This document shows positions 50,722-59,610 of a stretch of 64,000 bases of DNA, one piece after another; positions within the stretch are counted from its first letter, which is position 1, and each line of letters begins with the position of its first letter. The DNA comes from Variovorax sp. Root318D1 (GTDB taxonomy: Bacteria; Pseudomonadota; Gammaproteobacteria; Burkholderiales; Burkholderiaceae_C): the NCBI RefSeq assembly GCF_001424835.1, contig NZ_LMCQ01000019.1:231011-295010 (forward strand), written 5' to 3'. The position numbers and the translations under genes are program-made. The notes beneath the pieces are model-generated. The model was not told where the DNA came from. It saw nothing but the letters and a program-made list of their open reading frames with translations, and ran no database searches.

Positions 50722-51099
50722 TCAGTAGTCGTCCCGGCGGTTGCGGCTGGCCAGCACGATCAGCGCGGTGATCGCGGCGCCAGCTGCGGCGGCAATCAGC
50801 ACCGAGCGCACGGGCTGGTCGGAGATATAGCGGCCGGTGACGTCGGCCGCCTGTTCGAGCCGGCGCTGGGCACGGGCACTCGTGGTCGAGGCCGCATCGA
50901 GGCCGCGCTGCACGGCCTGCTGCACGCGCGCTGCCAGTTGCTCGACCGCCGGTTCCGCATCGCGGCGCAGTTCGCGCACCTTCTCGCCGGCCGCATTCAC
51001 TGCGTTCTGCGCATACGCGCGGGTCGTGTCGACCGCGTCGTTGGCGGTCTGGCGCGCCTCTTCGGCAATTTGCGAGGGAGTCTTGGTCGTCGTGTTCAT
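50722..51099 (-). CDS. DUF883 family protein (ElaB/YqjD-like)
   Basis: 125 residues. A long amphipathic, probably coiled helix (about 10-90; EARQTANDAVDTTRAYAQNA) and a C-terminal transmembrane segment (about 97-117; SVLIAAAAGAAITALIVLAS) preceded by ISDQPVRS and followed by RNRRDDY, the DUF883 signature. E. coli YqjD, ElaB and YgaM are RpoS-controlled, membrane-anchored and ribosome-binding. AAAGGAAA precedes the ATG. Confidence 0.85.
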   Translation of the reverse strand: MNTTTKTPSQIAEEARQTANDAVDTTRAYAQNAVNAAGEKVRELRRDAEPAVEQLAARVQQAVQRGLDAASTTSARAQRRLEQAADVTGRYISDQPVRSVLIAAAAGAAITALIVLASRNRRDDY

Positions 51100-51153
51100 G
51101 AGAGTTTCCTTTCCGGGGAGATGAATTGCGGGAGCCTGTTGATCGTAACGACG

Positions 51154-51318
51154 CTACTTGCGCCTGAGCAAGCCGGCCAGGAAACTGGCGATGGCAAGCA
51201 CGGCGAAGATCACGAAAAGGATCTTTGCGATTCCTACGGCGCTGGCTGCAATGCCGCCAAAACCGAACACTGCGGCAATCAGCGCGATTACCAGAAACAC
51301 CACTGCGTAATACAACAT
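51154..51318 (-). CDS. DUF1328 small membrane protein (UPF0391)
   Basis: 54 residues. [20 protein letters not shown] followed by [18 protein letters not shown] and FLAGLLRRK: two transmembrane helices, the complete UPF0391 (YtjA-like) sequence. AAGGAG lies 7-8 bases before the ATG. First gene of the DUF1328-DUF883-YqjE-unknown-ferritin operon, 54 bases upstream of the DUF883 gene. Function unknown; small stress-responsive membrane proteins of this type are common next to DUF883 genes. Confidence 0.9.
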   Translation of the reverse strand: MLYYAVVFLVIALIAAVFGFGGIAASAVGIAKILFVIFAVLAIASFLAGLLRRK

Positions 51319-51531
51319 GGGGACTCCTTCGAGGCTTCGCTCGTCGTGTTGAGTGGCCCGTTCAATAAAGAAGAAGGAGATGAACGGCTTGGAATCAACC
51401 TTAAGGGCCCCCCCCCGCGAGGGCCTGTCAGCAACCGGGCGCGGGGTGCGTAGGAGATGGCCGAGTTCCTCGGGGACTCGCGTTTAACGGGGGGCGCGGC
51501 AGCCTGCCGGCGACACCGGCCGCGGTGTGTC

Positions 51532-52875
51532 TCAGAGCACCTTGACTGTGGGCAGCATGGCGCTCAAGCGGGTGCCGCGGCCCGGCGTCGACGAGATGGT
51601 GAGCCTGCCGCGGGCGGCCTCGACCCGGTGGCGCATGCCGGCAAGGCCGTGGGTAGAAGGGTGCACGCGCCGGGGTTCGAAGCCCTTGCCGTTGTCGGCC
51701 ACTTCCACGATCACGTGGTTGTCGTAGTTCTTCAGCACGATTGTGGCCTCCGTGGCCTCCGCGTACTTGCCGATGTTGGTGAGGCTCTCCTGCACCATGC
51801 GGTAGATCGTGAGCTGGCGCGATTCGTCCATGATCACGGGCTCGAGCGCCATCTGCACCTGGATGCCCGAGCGCTCGGCAAATTCGCGTCCCAGGATTTC
51901 GAGCGATGCGACCAGCCCGAGGTTCGAAAGCGACGAGGGGCGCAGGTCTTCGATGATGCGGCGCTTGAGCGCGATGCCGCTGTTGAGGAGCTCCGTCAGG
52001 TGCTGCAGCCGCTGGGTGGCATCTGGCGCATCCAGTAGCCTGGACTTGAGCCGGGCGACGTCCAGCTTGGCGGCGGTGAGCAGCGAGCCAAGCTCGTCGT
52101 GCAGCTCGCGGGCGAGATAGCCGCGCTCTGTTTCCCGCACGTCCTGCAGATGGGTGGCCAACTCGGCGAGCGAGGCGGTGCGTTCGCGCACCTCGTCTTC
52201 CAGCGCGTTGCGTTCCCGCTGCAGCGTTTCCTGCTGGCGCTCCCCGATGGAGCGCAACGCATGCGTCTGCCGCAGGTACAGGAAGAACGCAAAAAAAGCG
52301 GCGAGCGCCACGATGGCGGTGCCGATACGAGCGAGTTGCAGCGACTTCATCACCTGCACCTGGCTTTCCTGCAGGGTCTTGTTGCTGATGGCCACCAGGT
52401 CGAGTGCGCTCTTGCGGATGGCATCCATTTCCTCGCGCCCGACGTCCGTCGTGATGACGAACTTCCAGGCGTCGTCGTTGCCGTCCTGCCGCAGCCGCAC
52501 GCTCATGTCCATTTCGGCGATCTTGCGCAGCACGTGTTTGGAGAGCTCTGCCAACTGGGTACGCTCGGTCGGCCGTTCGGCGTAAAGTTGGCGTAGGGTG
52601 GCCAGATGCCCGTCGACCTGCTTCACGGCCGTGTCATAGGGTTTCCGGTAGCTGGCTTCGCCGGTCAGGAGGAAGCCTCGCTGGCCGGTTTCGGCATCGA
52701 GCATGTTCTGCAGGATGAGGTTGAGCGTGGCGCGCACCTTTTGCGCCTCGCCGATGTCTGCCAGGGCACGGGTCGACTGGCGGTAACCAGCCTCGTTGAT
52801 GCCAACGAGTGCCAGTGCAGCCAGCGCCGCGAGCAGGAGGCTCACGGCCATTTTTGGAGGGGTTAACCAGTGCAT
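51532..52875 (-). CDS. CHASE3-type sensor histidine kinase (NarX-like class)
   Basis: 447 residues from the ATG at 52875. First transmembrane helix at about 10-28, a periplasmic CHASE3 domain (about 35-180; MLDAETGQRGFLLTGEASYR), second helix (about 185-205), a coiled coil, then HisKA_3 with His259 in ARELHDELGSLLTA and an HATPase domain (VQESLTNIGKYAEAT, DNGKGF, HGLAGMRHRVEAARG). The longer frame to 52965 is rejected: it would leave 17 bases to the divergent regulator. The likely partner is that regulator. Confidence 0.9.
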   Translation of the reverse strand: MHWLTPPKMAVSLLLAALAALALVGINEAGYRQSTRALADIGEAQKVRATLNLILQNMLDAETGQRGFLLTGEASYRKPYDTAVKQVDGHLATLRQLYAERPTERTQLAELSKHVLRKIAEMDMSVRLRQDGNDDAWKFVITTDVGREEMDAIRKSALDLVAISNKTLQESQVQVMKSLQLARIGTAIVALAAFFAFFLYLRQTHALRSIGERQQETLQRERNALEDEVRERTASLAELATHLQDVRETERGYLARELHDELGSLLTAAKLDVARLKSRLLDAPDATQRLQHLTELLNSGIALKRRIIEDLRPSSLSNLGLVASLEILGREFAERSGIQVQMALEPVIMDESRQLTIYRMVQESLTNIGKYAEATEATIVLKNYDNHVIVEVADNGKGFEPRRVHPSTHGLAGMRHRVEAARGRLTISSTPGRGTRLSAMLPTVKVL

Positions 52876-52982
52876 GAAACTTTCGAAGGTGCTTTCAACA
52901 CAAGTTCGTGAATAATCGATAACTAGCAGGGGACCGGCATGTTGCAGCTTCCACAGATGCGACACAACGAAGAAAGTAACAG

Positions 52983-53615
52983 ATGATCAAAATTGGAATT
53001 GTGGACGACCACGCCATCGTGAGATCTGGCCTGAGGCAGTTCTTCTCCGAACACGTTGACTTGCGCGTGGCCGGCGAAGCCGCCAGCGGCCGCGAAGCCA
53101 TCGAACTGGTACGTACCACCGAACTCGACGTGCTGGTGATGGACCTCTCCATGCCCGGGCAGAGCGGCATCGACGCTCTTGCCATGATCCGCGCCAAGGC
53201 GCCGGACGTGGGTATCCTGATCCTGAGCGGCTACCCCGAAGAGCACTACGCGATGAATCTCATCCGGCAGGGCGCGAGCGGGTACCTCAACAAGGAGTGC
53301 GACCCGATAGAGATCGTCAATGCGATTCGCACCATCTCGCTCGGCCGCCGCTACATCACACCGGCCGTGGCCGAGTTGCTGGCGCGCCAGCTCGACCGCA
53401 AGGACGATGCTGCACCGCACGAACAATTGTCCGAGCGGGAATTCCAGGTTTTCCTGAAGCTTGCCAAGGGCGAAACCGCGGGCGACATCGCCAAGACGCT
53501 GTCGCTGTCGGTCAAGACGGTGAGCACCTACCGTACGCGCCTGATGGAGAAGATGAACCTGTCTTCCAACAGCGACCTCACGTACTACGCGCTGAAGAAC
53601 AAGCTGATCGACTAA
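52983..53615 (+). CDS. NarL/FixJ-type response regulator
   Basis: 210 residues. Receiver domain (1-120) with Asp8/Asp9 and phospho-acceptor Asp54 in LVMDLSMPG, then a LuxR-type helix-turn-helix (about 145-205; LSEREFQVFLKLAKGETAGD, SLSVKTVSTYRTRLMEKMNL). Divergent from the histidine kinase gene with 107 bases between them. Target genes unknown; the stress operon and the receiver gene next to it are candidates. Confidence 0.93.
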   Translation: MIKIGIVDDHAIVRSGLRQFFSEHVDLRVAGEAASGREAIELVRTTELDVLVMDLSMPGQSGIDALAMIRAKAPDVGILILSGYPEEHYAMNLIRQGASGYLNKECDPIEIVNAIRTISLGRRYITPAVAELLARQLDRKDDAAPHEQLSEREFQVFLKLAKGETAGDIAKTLSLSVKTVSTYRTRLMEKMNLSSNSDLTYYALKNKLID

Positions 53616-53642
53616 GAACAACGGCAGAGCGCCGAAGAAGAA

Positions 53643-53666
53643 GCGGCCCGTTGCGGCCGCTTTTTT
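53643..53666. terminator. Terminator between convergent regulator genes
   Basis: GCGGCC (53643-53648), loop CGTTGC, GGCCGC (53655-53660), followed by TTTTTT on the plus strand. On the minus strand the stem is followed by TTCTTCTTC, so it may act in both directions. Confidence 0.85.
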
Positions 53667-53673
53667 GTTTTCA

Positions 53674-54081
53674 TCAGTCGGTGTTGCCCGCAGCGGGGCG
53701 GTGAGCCACCGCCTCGAGGATGCAGAAGTCGACCAGCGCGTCGATCTCGTTCGACTTGTCGAACACCGCGTCAACACCGAATTCTGCGCAGCGGCGCCGG
53801 ATGTCGGGCGTCGCATAGTTGCTGAGCACCACCACCTTCTGGTTGGTCCGGCGCGTGGTGCACGCCTGGAGCACGCCCAGCCCGCTGCCTTGCTTGAGAA
53901 AAAGATCGACGACCGCCAGGTCCCACTCTTCGCTGTGGTCGTGCAGCCATTGCCTGGCATGCGCTTCGGTTTCGGCAAAGCCCACGACCGTCGTGCAGGT
54001 GAGTTCTTCCAGAGTGCCAATGAGGTTTTCACGGATCGTGGGGTTGTCTTCGACGATATAGGTCTGCAATCTGGTATCCAT
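53674..54081 (-). CDS. Stand-alone receiver-domain protein
   Basis: 135 residues, one receiver domain and no output domain. Acidic pair Glu11-Asp12 (YIVEDNPTIRENL), phospho-acceptor Asp59 in LAVVDLFLKQGSG, conserved Ser/Thr in VVVLSNYA and Lys in VFDKSNE. ATG 54081 is chosen because the fold starts there. It converges on the NarL-type regulator. Such proteins act as phosphate sinks or through protein partners. Confidence 0.85.
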   Translation of the reverse strand: MDTRLQTYIVEDNPTIRENLIGTLEELTCTTVVGFAETEAHARQWLHDHSEEWDLAVVDLFLKQGSGLGVLQACTTRRTNQKVVVLSNYATPDIRRRCAEFGVDAVFDKSNEIDALVDFCILEAVAHRPAAGNTD

Positions 54082-54266
54082 GCCGAACCGCGCTTCCTCT
54101 GACGTTGGCAGGTGTCTCCAAACTCCTGCTGGCGATTGCCTGCTCATCGAACATTGATGCGCCGCCGGCAAGCATCATGCAGGGTTCGGGGGGAGCGTGT
54201 TGTAGGCGGGTTCTGACGAAGCCGCTTTATCTAGCGATTCCGTAGGCAATGCCGCACGGTTTTTGC

Positions 54267-54281
54267 GGTCGGCTGCCGACC
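54267..54281. promoter_or_regulatory. Perfect inverted repeat upstream of the AsmA-like gene
   Basis: GGTCGGC-T-GCCGACC, a 7-base perfect dyad with a one-base centre, 33 bases before the AsmA-like ATG. With a one-base loop it cannot form a stable RNA hairpin of full length, so a dimeric protein-binding site is more likely. The rest of 54082-54314 shows no gene. Confidence 0.4.
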
Positions 54282-54314
54282 CGTGAAAAGTCGCGCTAGG
54301 TTTATCCAGTCAGC

Positions 54315-56345
54315 ATGGCAACGAACGTCGTCCTTCGCAACCGGCTGCGCAACGGGCCGCTCTGGCTCAAGCTGCTGGCGGTCTTCGTGCTGCTGCTCGC
54401 CGGGCTGGCGGTTGTGCTGGCGCTCTTTCCGTGGGACACGTTGCGTGAGCCCCTGAACCGCTACGTGAGCGAAAAGACCGGGCGCAAGTTCGAGATCACG
54501 CGCCGGCTCGACGTGGGCCTCGGCCTGCGCGGCGCCACCATCAAGGCCGACGGCATCGAGTTTGCAAATCCGCCGTGGGCGCGCGACCCCTACCTGGTCA
54601 AGGCCGAGCGCGCGGAATTCGACATCCGGCTTTGGCCTCTCATCAGACAGAAGGTGGTGATTCCGCGGCTGGCGCTCGTCTCACCCACGCTGGGCCTCCA
54701 GATGGAGGCCGACGGACGCCGCACGTGGGCGCTCGGCAAGGACACCTCCGATCCCGGCACCGTTCCCGTCATCGGCCTGATGGAGGTCGACAACGGTTCC
54801 GTCGATTTCCTGGCCAAGCACCTGGGAGTCGACCTGCACGCTGACGTGAATTACGACACCAGCCTCGGCACGCTGCCTCTCAGCTACCGCATCAAGGGCC
54901 GCTACAAGGGCCAGCCGCTCACAGCCGAAGGGCGCACGGGCAACGTGCTGCAACTCAAGGCGGCCGGCGGGCAGCCGTTTCCGCTGGAGATCGACGGCGC
55001 GGCAGGCCAGACGAAGCTCAAGGCCTCTGGCACGGTGACCGACTTTGCCGACCTCGACGGCATCGACGCGAAGTTCGACCTCAAGGGCCAGACCCTCGGT
55101 GCCCTGTTCCCATTGCTGGGCATCGCGCTGCCGGAAACCTCCCCCTATGCGCTGAGCGGCGACCTGCGCAAGCGCGGCAAGCAATGGGAAGTGGCCGGAT
55201 TAAAGGGCAGGCTCGGCCTGTCCGACATCGCCGGCGACATGCGCTTCGACCAGGCGGGCAAGGTGCCGCACCTTGCGGGTGAACTGCGCTCCCGGGTGAT
55301 GGACATGGACGACCTTGGCCCGCTCATCGGCCTGCCGCCCACTGAGCGGTCGGCCAAGGCGGTCGAGGGCGTGGCGCCGCCTCCCACCATCAAGCAAACC
55401 AGGCGCGGCAGGGACGCCAAGGTGCTGCCGAGCGCCACCCTCGACTTCAACCGGCTGCGCGCGATGAACGCCGACGTGAAGTACGTGGCCGACCGGATCA
55501 AGAACGTACGCGACATGCCGCTCGACCGCGGCAGCGTGCAGGTGAAGCTGAACAACAGCGTGCTTGTGCTGGAGCCGCTGGACCTGGGCGTGGGCGGCGG
55601 CAAGCTGGCCGGCGCCATCCGCATCGACGCCACCCAGAATCCGGCGGACATCCGCGCCTCCCTCGACCTGCGCAATGTGCAGCTCAACCGCCTGATCCCC
55701 AAGATCGAGACCATGCGAAGCAGCTTCAGCAGGCTCGATGGCCGCATCAATCTTTCGGGCCGAGGCACGTCGGTGGCAAGCTGGCTCGGCGGCGCTTCGG
55801 GCGACGTCGCGGCGATGACCGGGCGAGGGCGGTTCAGCAATTTGCTGCTGGAGTTCATGGGGCTGGACGGCGCCGAAATCATCAAGTTCTTGCTGCGCGG
55901 TGACCAGAACGTCGAACTGCGCTGCGCCGCCGTGGCCTTCGACGTCAACAAGGGCCTCATGACCAGCCGCAGCATGGTGCTGGACACCGAGGACACCGTT
56001 TTCTATGCGAGCGGCCAGGCCAACCTGGCGACCGAAAAGCTGGACTTCGTGGTGCGCCCCGAGCCCAAGGACCGGAGCTTCCTGTCGCTGCGTTCGCCGC
56101 TGGTCGTCGGCGGTACCTTCGGGGCGCCGACCGGCGGGGTGCAGGCGGCGCCATTGGCGGAGCGCGGCATCGCCGCTCTGGTGCTGGGCGCGCTCAATCC
56201 GCTTCTAGCCCTGGCCGCCACGGTCGAGACCGGGCCGGGCGAAGACGCGGATTGCAAGGGTGTGCTGTCGCAAGCCAACAAGCCCAGTCCAGGTGCTGCG
56301 GCTGCGGGTGCGGCCAAGGCGAAGGGTGCGAAGCAGCAGCGGTGA
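54315..56345 (+). CDS. AsmA-family protein
   Basis: 676 residues. One N-terminal transmembrane helix (about 16-38; LLAVFVLLLAGLAVVLALF), then the AsmA N-terminal domain (TGRKFEITRRLDVGLGLRGA) and a long beta-rich periplasmic body, with the AsmA C-terminal region near residues 440-600 (DGRINLSGRGTSVASWLGGA, FLLRGDQNVELRCAAVAFDV). AsmA-like proteins belong to the bridge-like lipid-transfer group and affect outer-membrane lipid homeostasis. The tail is Ala/Lys-rich. Confidence 0.85.
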   Translation: MATNVVLRNRLRNGPLWLKLLAVFVLLLAGLAVVLALFPWDTLREPLNRYVSEKTGRKFEITRRLDVGLGLRGATIKADGIEFANPPWARDPYLVKAERAEFDIRLWPLIRQKVVIPRLALVSPTLGLQMEADGRRTWALGKDTSDPGTVPVIGLMEVDNGSVDFLAKHLGVDLHADVNYDTSLGTLPLSYRIKGRYKGQPLTAEGRTGNVLQLKAAGGQPFPLEIDGAAGQTKLKASGTVTDFADLDGIDAKFDLKGQTLGALFPLLGIALPETSPYALSGDLRKRGKQWEVAGLKGRLGLSDIAGDMRFDQAGKVPHLAGELRSRVMDMDDLGPLIGLPPTERSAKAVEGVAPPPTIKQTRRGRDAKVLPSATLDFNRLRAMNADVKYVADRIKNVRDMPLDRGSVQVKLNNSVLVLEPLDLGVGGGKLAGAIRIDATQNPADIRASLDLRNVQLNRLIPKIETMRSSFSRLDGRINLSGRGTSVASWLGGASGDVAAMTGRGRFSNLLLEFMGLDGAEIIKFLLRGDQNVELRCAAVAFDVNKGLMTSRSMVLDTEDTVFYASGQANLATEKLDFVVRPEPKDRSFLSLRSPLVVGGTFGAPTGGVQAAPLAERGIAALVLGALNPLLALAATVETGPGEDADCKGVLSQANKPSPGAAAAGAAKAKGAKQQR

Positions 56346-56390
56346 TGCCTTCTGCGCCTACTGCGCGGCCTCTTGGCGCCGCGCTTTCCG

Positions 56391-57155
56391 TTAGTTGCCT
56401 GATGCTGCGCGGTGCGCGCACACGCTGCAATGCGGATCGCGCGCAACCTTCAGGGTGTCGAACGCCGTGCGGCGCCCGTCGAACATGAGGAGTTTGCCCG
56501 CCAGCGACGGACCGATGCCCGCCAGCAGCTTGAGCGCCTCGCTCGCCTGCAGCGTGCCGATGGTGCCCACCACAGGGCCGAACACACCGAGCACCGCGCA
56601 CAGCGTTTCCTCGAAAGCCGCGTCCGGCGGAAAGATGCACGCGTAGCAGGGAGAGGCGGGGTCGCGCGTGTCGTACACGCTCAGCTGGCCATCGAAGCGG
56701 ATGGCCGCACCAGCCACCAGCGGCTTGCCGTGCGCCACGCAGGCGCGGTTGACCGCGTGCCGGGTGGCAAAGTTGTCGCAGCAGTCGACCACCACGTCTG
56801 CCGTCGCAACCAGGTGCGACAGCAGCGCCTCGTCGGCCCGCAGGGCGTGCGTCTCGACGACGATGTCTGGATTGATGCCGCGCATGGCCTCGGCGGCCGA
56901 TTCGACCTTCAGCTGGCCGACGCGGGCGTTGGTATGGGCGACCTGGCGCTGGAGGTTGGTGAGGTCGACCTCGTCGTCGTCCACCAGCGCGATGTGCCCG
57001 ACGCCGGCGGCCGCGAGGTACAGCGCCACGGGCGAACCCAGGCCACCCGCGCCGATGACAAGCGCGCGCCCGGCACTGACGCGCGCCTGGCCGTCGATGC
57101 CGAATTCCTCGAGCAGGATATGGCGCGAATAGCGCAGCAGGTCGTCGTCGTTCAT
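56391..57155 (-). CDS. MoeB/ThiF-family adenylyltransferase
   Basis: 254 residues. E1-like enzyme that adenylates the C-terminus of a small sulfur carrier (MoaD or ThiS). RYSRHILLEEFGIDGQ start, ATP-binding GAGGLGSPVALYLAAAGVG, DDDEVDLTNLQRQ, DCCDNFATRH, and zinc CYAC plus a final CSVC pair. MoeB and ThiF cannot be separated safely by eye. Lies between the AsmA-like gene (convergent) and ctpA. Confidence 0.9.
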   Translation of the reverse strand: MNDDDLLRYSRHILLEEFGIDGQARVSAGRALVIGAGGLGSPVALYLAAAGVGHIALVDDDEVDLTNLQRQVAHTNARVGQLKVESAAEAMRGINPDIVVETHALRADEALLSHLVATADVVVDCCDNFATRHAVNRACVAHGKPLVAGAAIRFDGQLSVYDTRDPASPCYACIFPPDAAFEETLCAVLGVFGPVVGTIGTLQASEALKLLAGIGPSLAGKLLMFDGRRTAFDTLKVARDPHCSVCAHRAASGN

Positions 57156-57182
57156 GGCTTGTCCCGGGTCTTCGCCAAACGC

Positions 57183-57222
57183 AAAATACCGCGGCCCGGC
57201 AGCGCCGGTTCCGCGGTATTTC
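57183..57222 (-). terminator. Terminator downstream of ctpA
   Basis: Perfect 11-base arms AAATACCGCGG (57184-57194) and CCGCGGTATTT (57211-57221) around an inner GC-rich stem. On the minus strand the stem is followed by TTGCGTTTGG. It separates ctpA from the MoeB/ThiF-like gene, implying a separate promoter for the latter. Confidence 0.75.
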
Positions 57223-57248
57223 GGGATCTGAAGGCGCCGGGCTCCAGA

Positions 57249-58694
57249 TCAGTTCTCTTTTTTCTCTTCCTTGTTGTCGACGATGACCTGCGTCTTGCTC
57301 ACGAGCACCGGCTGGCCCTTGAGGCGGTTGAGCGCCTGCACCAGCGGGAAGTCCTTGTCGGTGCCGAACTCGGGCACCTTGCGGTCCTGCGGCGGCTTCT
57401 TGGCTTCTTCCTCGAGACGCTTGCGGGCTTCGTCGCGCGCCTTTTCGCGTTCCGGGTCCTTGGTCTCGGGGCCCTGGCCGCTGGCCAGGTGCTTCTCGAG
57501 GTCGGCCTCGCGCATGCGAAGGGCTGCGAAGGGGCTGCCCTCGGCGCTTTCGTCGACCAGCACGTTGGGCACGATGCCCTTGGCCTGGATCGAGGTGCCG
57601 CTCGGCGTGTAGTAGCGCGCCGTGGTGATCTTGAGGCCCGTGTCCGGTCCGAGCGGGCGCACCGTCTGCACCGAGCCCTTGCCGAAGGTCTGGCTGCCCA
57701 TGACGGTGGCGCGCTTGTGATCCTGCAGCGCACCGGCCACGATTTCGCTCGCGGAGGCCGAGCCTTCGTTCACCAGCACCACCAGCGGCACGGTCTTGAG
57801 GGCCGCGGGCAGGTTGCGCAGCGGGTCGCTGCCAGAGCGGCGCTGGTAGAACTCCGGCGCCGCCTTGTAGACCGACTTGCTCTCGGCCAGCTGGCCGTCG
57901 GTGGACACCACCGTGACGTTCTCGGGCAGGAAGGCGGCCGATATGGCCACCGCCGCGTCGAGCAGTCCGCCCGGGTCGTTGCGCAGGTCGAGCACCATGC
58001 CCTTGAGGTTGGGCTCTTCCTTGTAGATGTCTTCGACCTTCTTCACGAAGTCGTCGACCGTGCGTTCCTGGAACTGCGACAGCCGGATCCAGCCGTAGCC
58101 CGGCTCCATGACCTTGCCGCGCACCGATTGGGTGCGGATTTCTTCCCGCGTGATCGTGACCGGGAAGGTGCGGCTCTCGTCCTTGCGGAAGATGGTCAGC
58201 AGCACCTTGGTGTTGGCCTCGCCGCGCATGCGCTTGACGGCTTCATTGAGCGACAGACCGCGCACCGCCGTGTCGTCGATCTTGGTGATCAGGTCGTTCG
58301 GCTTGAGGCCCGCGCGGAAGGCCGGGGAGCCTTCGATCGGAGAAACCACCTTGATGAGGCCGTCTTCCTGCGAGATTTCGATGCCCACGCCGACGAAGCG
58401 GCCGGTCGTGCCTTCCCTGAATTCCTTGAAGGACTTCTTGTCGAAGTACTGGGAATGCGGGTCCAGCCCGGCCACCATGCCGGAAATGGCGTCGGAAATG
58501 AGCTTTTTCTCATCGACCGGCTCGACATAGTCGCTCTTGACCATGCCGAAAACGGCAGCGAGCTGCTGCAATTCTTCGAGCGGGAGCGGCGCAAGCGAGC
58601 CGCGCGCGACCGTCTGCAACGAGACGGTGGTCAGGACGCCAGCAACGGCGCCAGCGGCGACCCAGCCGGTAATCTTCAATTTCTGGCCCATCAT
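57249..58694 (-). CDS. ctpA: C-terminal processing peptidase, S41 family
   Basis: 481 residues. N-terminal anchor or signal (LKITGWVAAGAVAGVLTTVS), PDZ domain (about 95-175; GVGIEISQEDGLIKVVSPIE), then the S41 catalytic core with the Ser in NEGSASASEIVAGAL and Lys in GSQTFGKGSVQTV. The C-terminus is a charged Lys/Glu-rich tail. A periplasmic protease trimming envelope proteins. Two ATGs are adjacent at 58694 and 58691. The gene symbol is by family, not by proven orthology. Confidence 0.9.
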   Translation of the reverse strand: MMGQKLKITGWVAAGAVAGVLTTVSLQTVARGSLAPLPLEELQQLAAVFGMVKSDYVEPVDEKKLISDAISGMVAGLDPHSQYFDKKSFKEFREGTTGRFVGVGIEISQEDGLIKVVSPIEGSPAFRAGLKPNDLITKIDDTAVRGLSLNEAVKRMRGEANTKVLLTIFRKDESRTFPVTITREEIRTQSVRGKVMEPGYGWIRLSQFQERTVDDFVKKVEDIYKEEPNLKGMVLDLRNDPGGLLDAAVAISAAFLPENVTVVSTDGQLAESKSVYKAAPEFYQRRSGSDPLRNLPAALKTVPLVVLVNEGSASASEIVAGALQDHKRATVMGSQTFGKGSVQTVRPLGPDTGLKITTARYYTPSGTSIQAKGIVPNVLVDESAEGSPFAALRMREADLEKHLASGQGPETKDPEREKARDEARKRLEEEAKKPPQDRKVPEFGTDKDFPLVQALNRLKGQPVLVSKTQVIVDNKEEKKEN

Positions 58695-58794
58695 GAGTGA
58701 TTGTCCTTGTCGGCTGTCGAGCCAATATACACAGCTTGGAAGCAGAATGCCTGCCGGGGTTCCACGGGGGAGCGCCGCCAAGGGTTTTCTTTTT

Positions 58795-59538
58795 TCAGCC
58801 TTTGCCCTGCGACGCCACCGCCGCGGCGGCCTTTTCGGCGGCTGCGGCATCGCCGAGGTAGTAGTGCCGCAGCGGCTTGAGTTCGTCGTCGAGCTCGTAG
58901 ACCAGCGGAATGCCGTTCGGAATGTTCAGGCCGACGATGGCGTCGTCCGAAATGCCGTCCAGGTACTTGACCAGCGCCCGGATCGAATTGCCGTGTGCCG
59001 CCACCACCAGGCGGCGTCCGGCGCGAATGGCCGGCGCCATCGATTCGTTCCAGAACGGCAGCACGCGCGCCACCGTGTCCTTCAGGCACTCGGTCAGCGG
59101 AATCTGCTCGGGCGAGAGCTTGGCGTAGCGCACGTCGCTGCGTTCGCTGCGCGGGTCGTCGGCTTCCAGCGGCGGCGGCGGGGTGCCGTAGCTGCGGCGC
59201 CAGACCAGCACCTGCTCGTCACCGTATTTCTTGGCCGTTTCGGCCTTGTTCAGCCCCTGCAGCGCGCCGTAGTGGCGCTCGTTCAGGCGCCATGAATGCA
59301 CCACCGGGAGCCAGGTGCGGTCGAGCTCGTCCAGCGTATGCCAGAGCGTACGGGTGGCGCGCTTGAGTACGCTGGTGTAGGCGACGTCGAAGTCGTAGCC
59401 CTCGGCCTTGAGCAGCCGGCCGGCCTGTTTGGCCTGCTCGATGCCGGTTTCGGTCAGGTCGACATCCGTCCATCCGGTGAAGCGGTTTTCGAGATTCCAG
59501 GTCGATTCGCCATGGCGGATCAGTACCAGTTTGTGCAT
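58795..59538 (-). CDS. gpmA: 2,3-bisphosphoglycerate-dependent phosphoglycerate mutase
   Basis: 247 residues. Interconverts 3- and 2-phosphoglycerate. [20 protein letters not shown] carries the phospho-His (His9), and [17 protein letters not shown] and [16 protein letters not shown] complete the active site. ATG 59538 starts the conserved sequence; a longer open frame on this strand crosses the rhodanese gene and is rejected. Divergent from the rhodanese gene with 72 bases between them. Confidence 0.96.
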   Translation of the reverse strand: MHKLVLIRHGESTWNLENRFTGWTDVDLTETGIEQAKQAGRLLKAEGYDFDVAYTSVLKRATRTLWHTLDELDRTWLPVVHSWRLNERHYGALQGLNKAETAKKYGDEQVLVWRRSYGTPPPPLEADDPRSERSDVRYAKLSPEQIPLTECLKDTVARVLPFWNESMAPAIRAGRRLVVAAHGNSIRALVKYLDGISDDAIVGLNIPNGIPLVYELDDELKPLRHYYLGDAAAAEKAAAAVASQGKG

Positions 59539-59610
59539 GTGGGAAGCCTTTGGCAGCGCTTGGGAAAACCAGCATTCTAAAATCCCAGGTTTGCCATCCA
59601 AGGAACCCCC

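Noticed and set aside
52876..52965. Longer start for the histidine kinase
   Set aside because: It would leave 17 bases to the divergent regulator start, and the first membrane helix fits the start at 52875.
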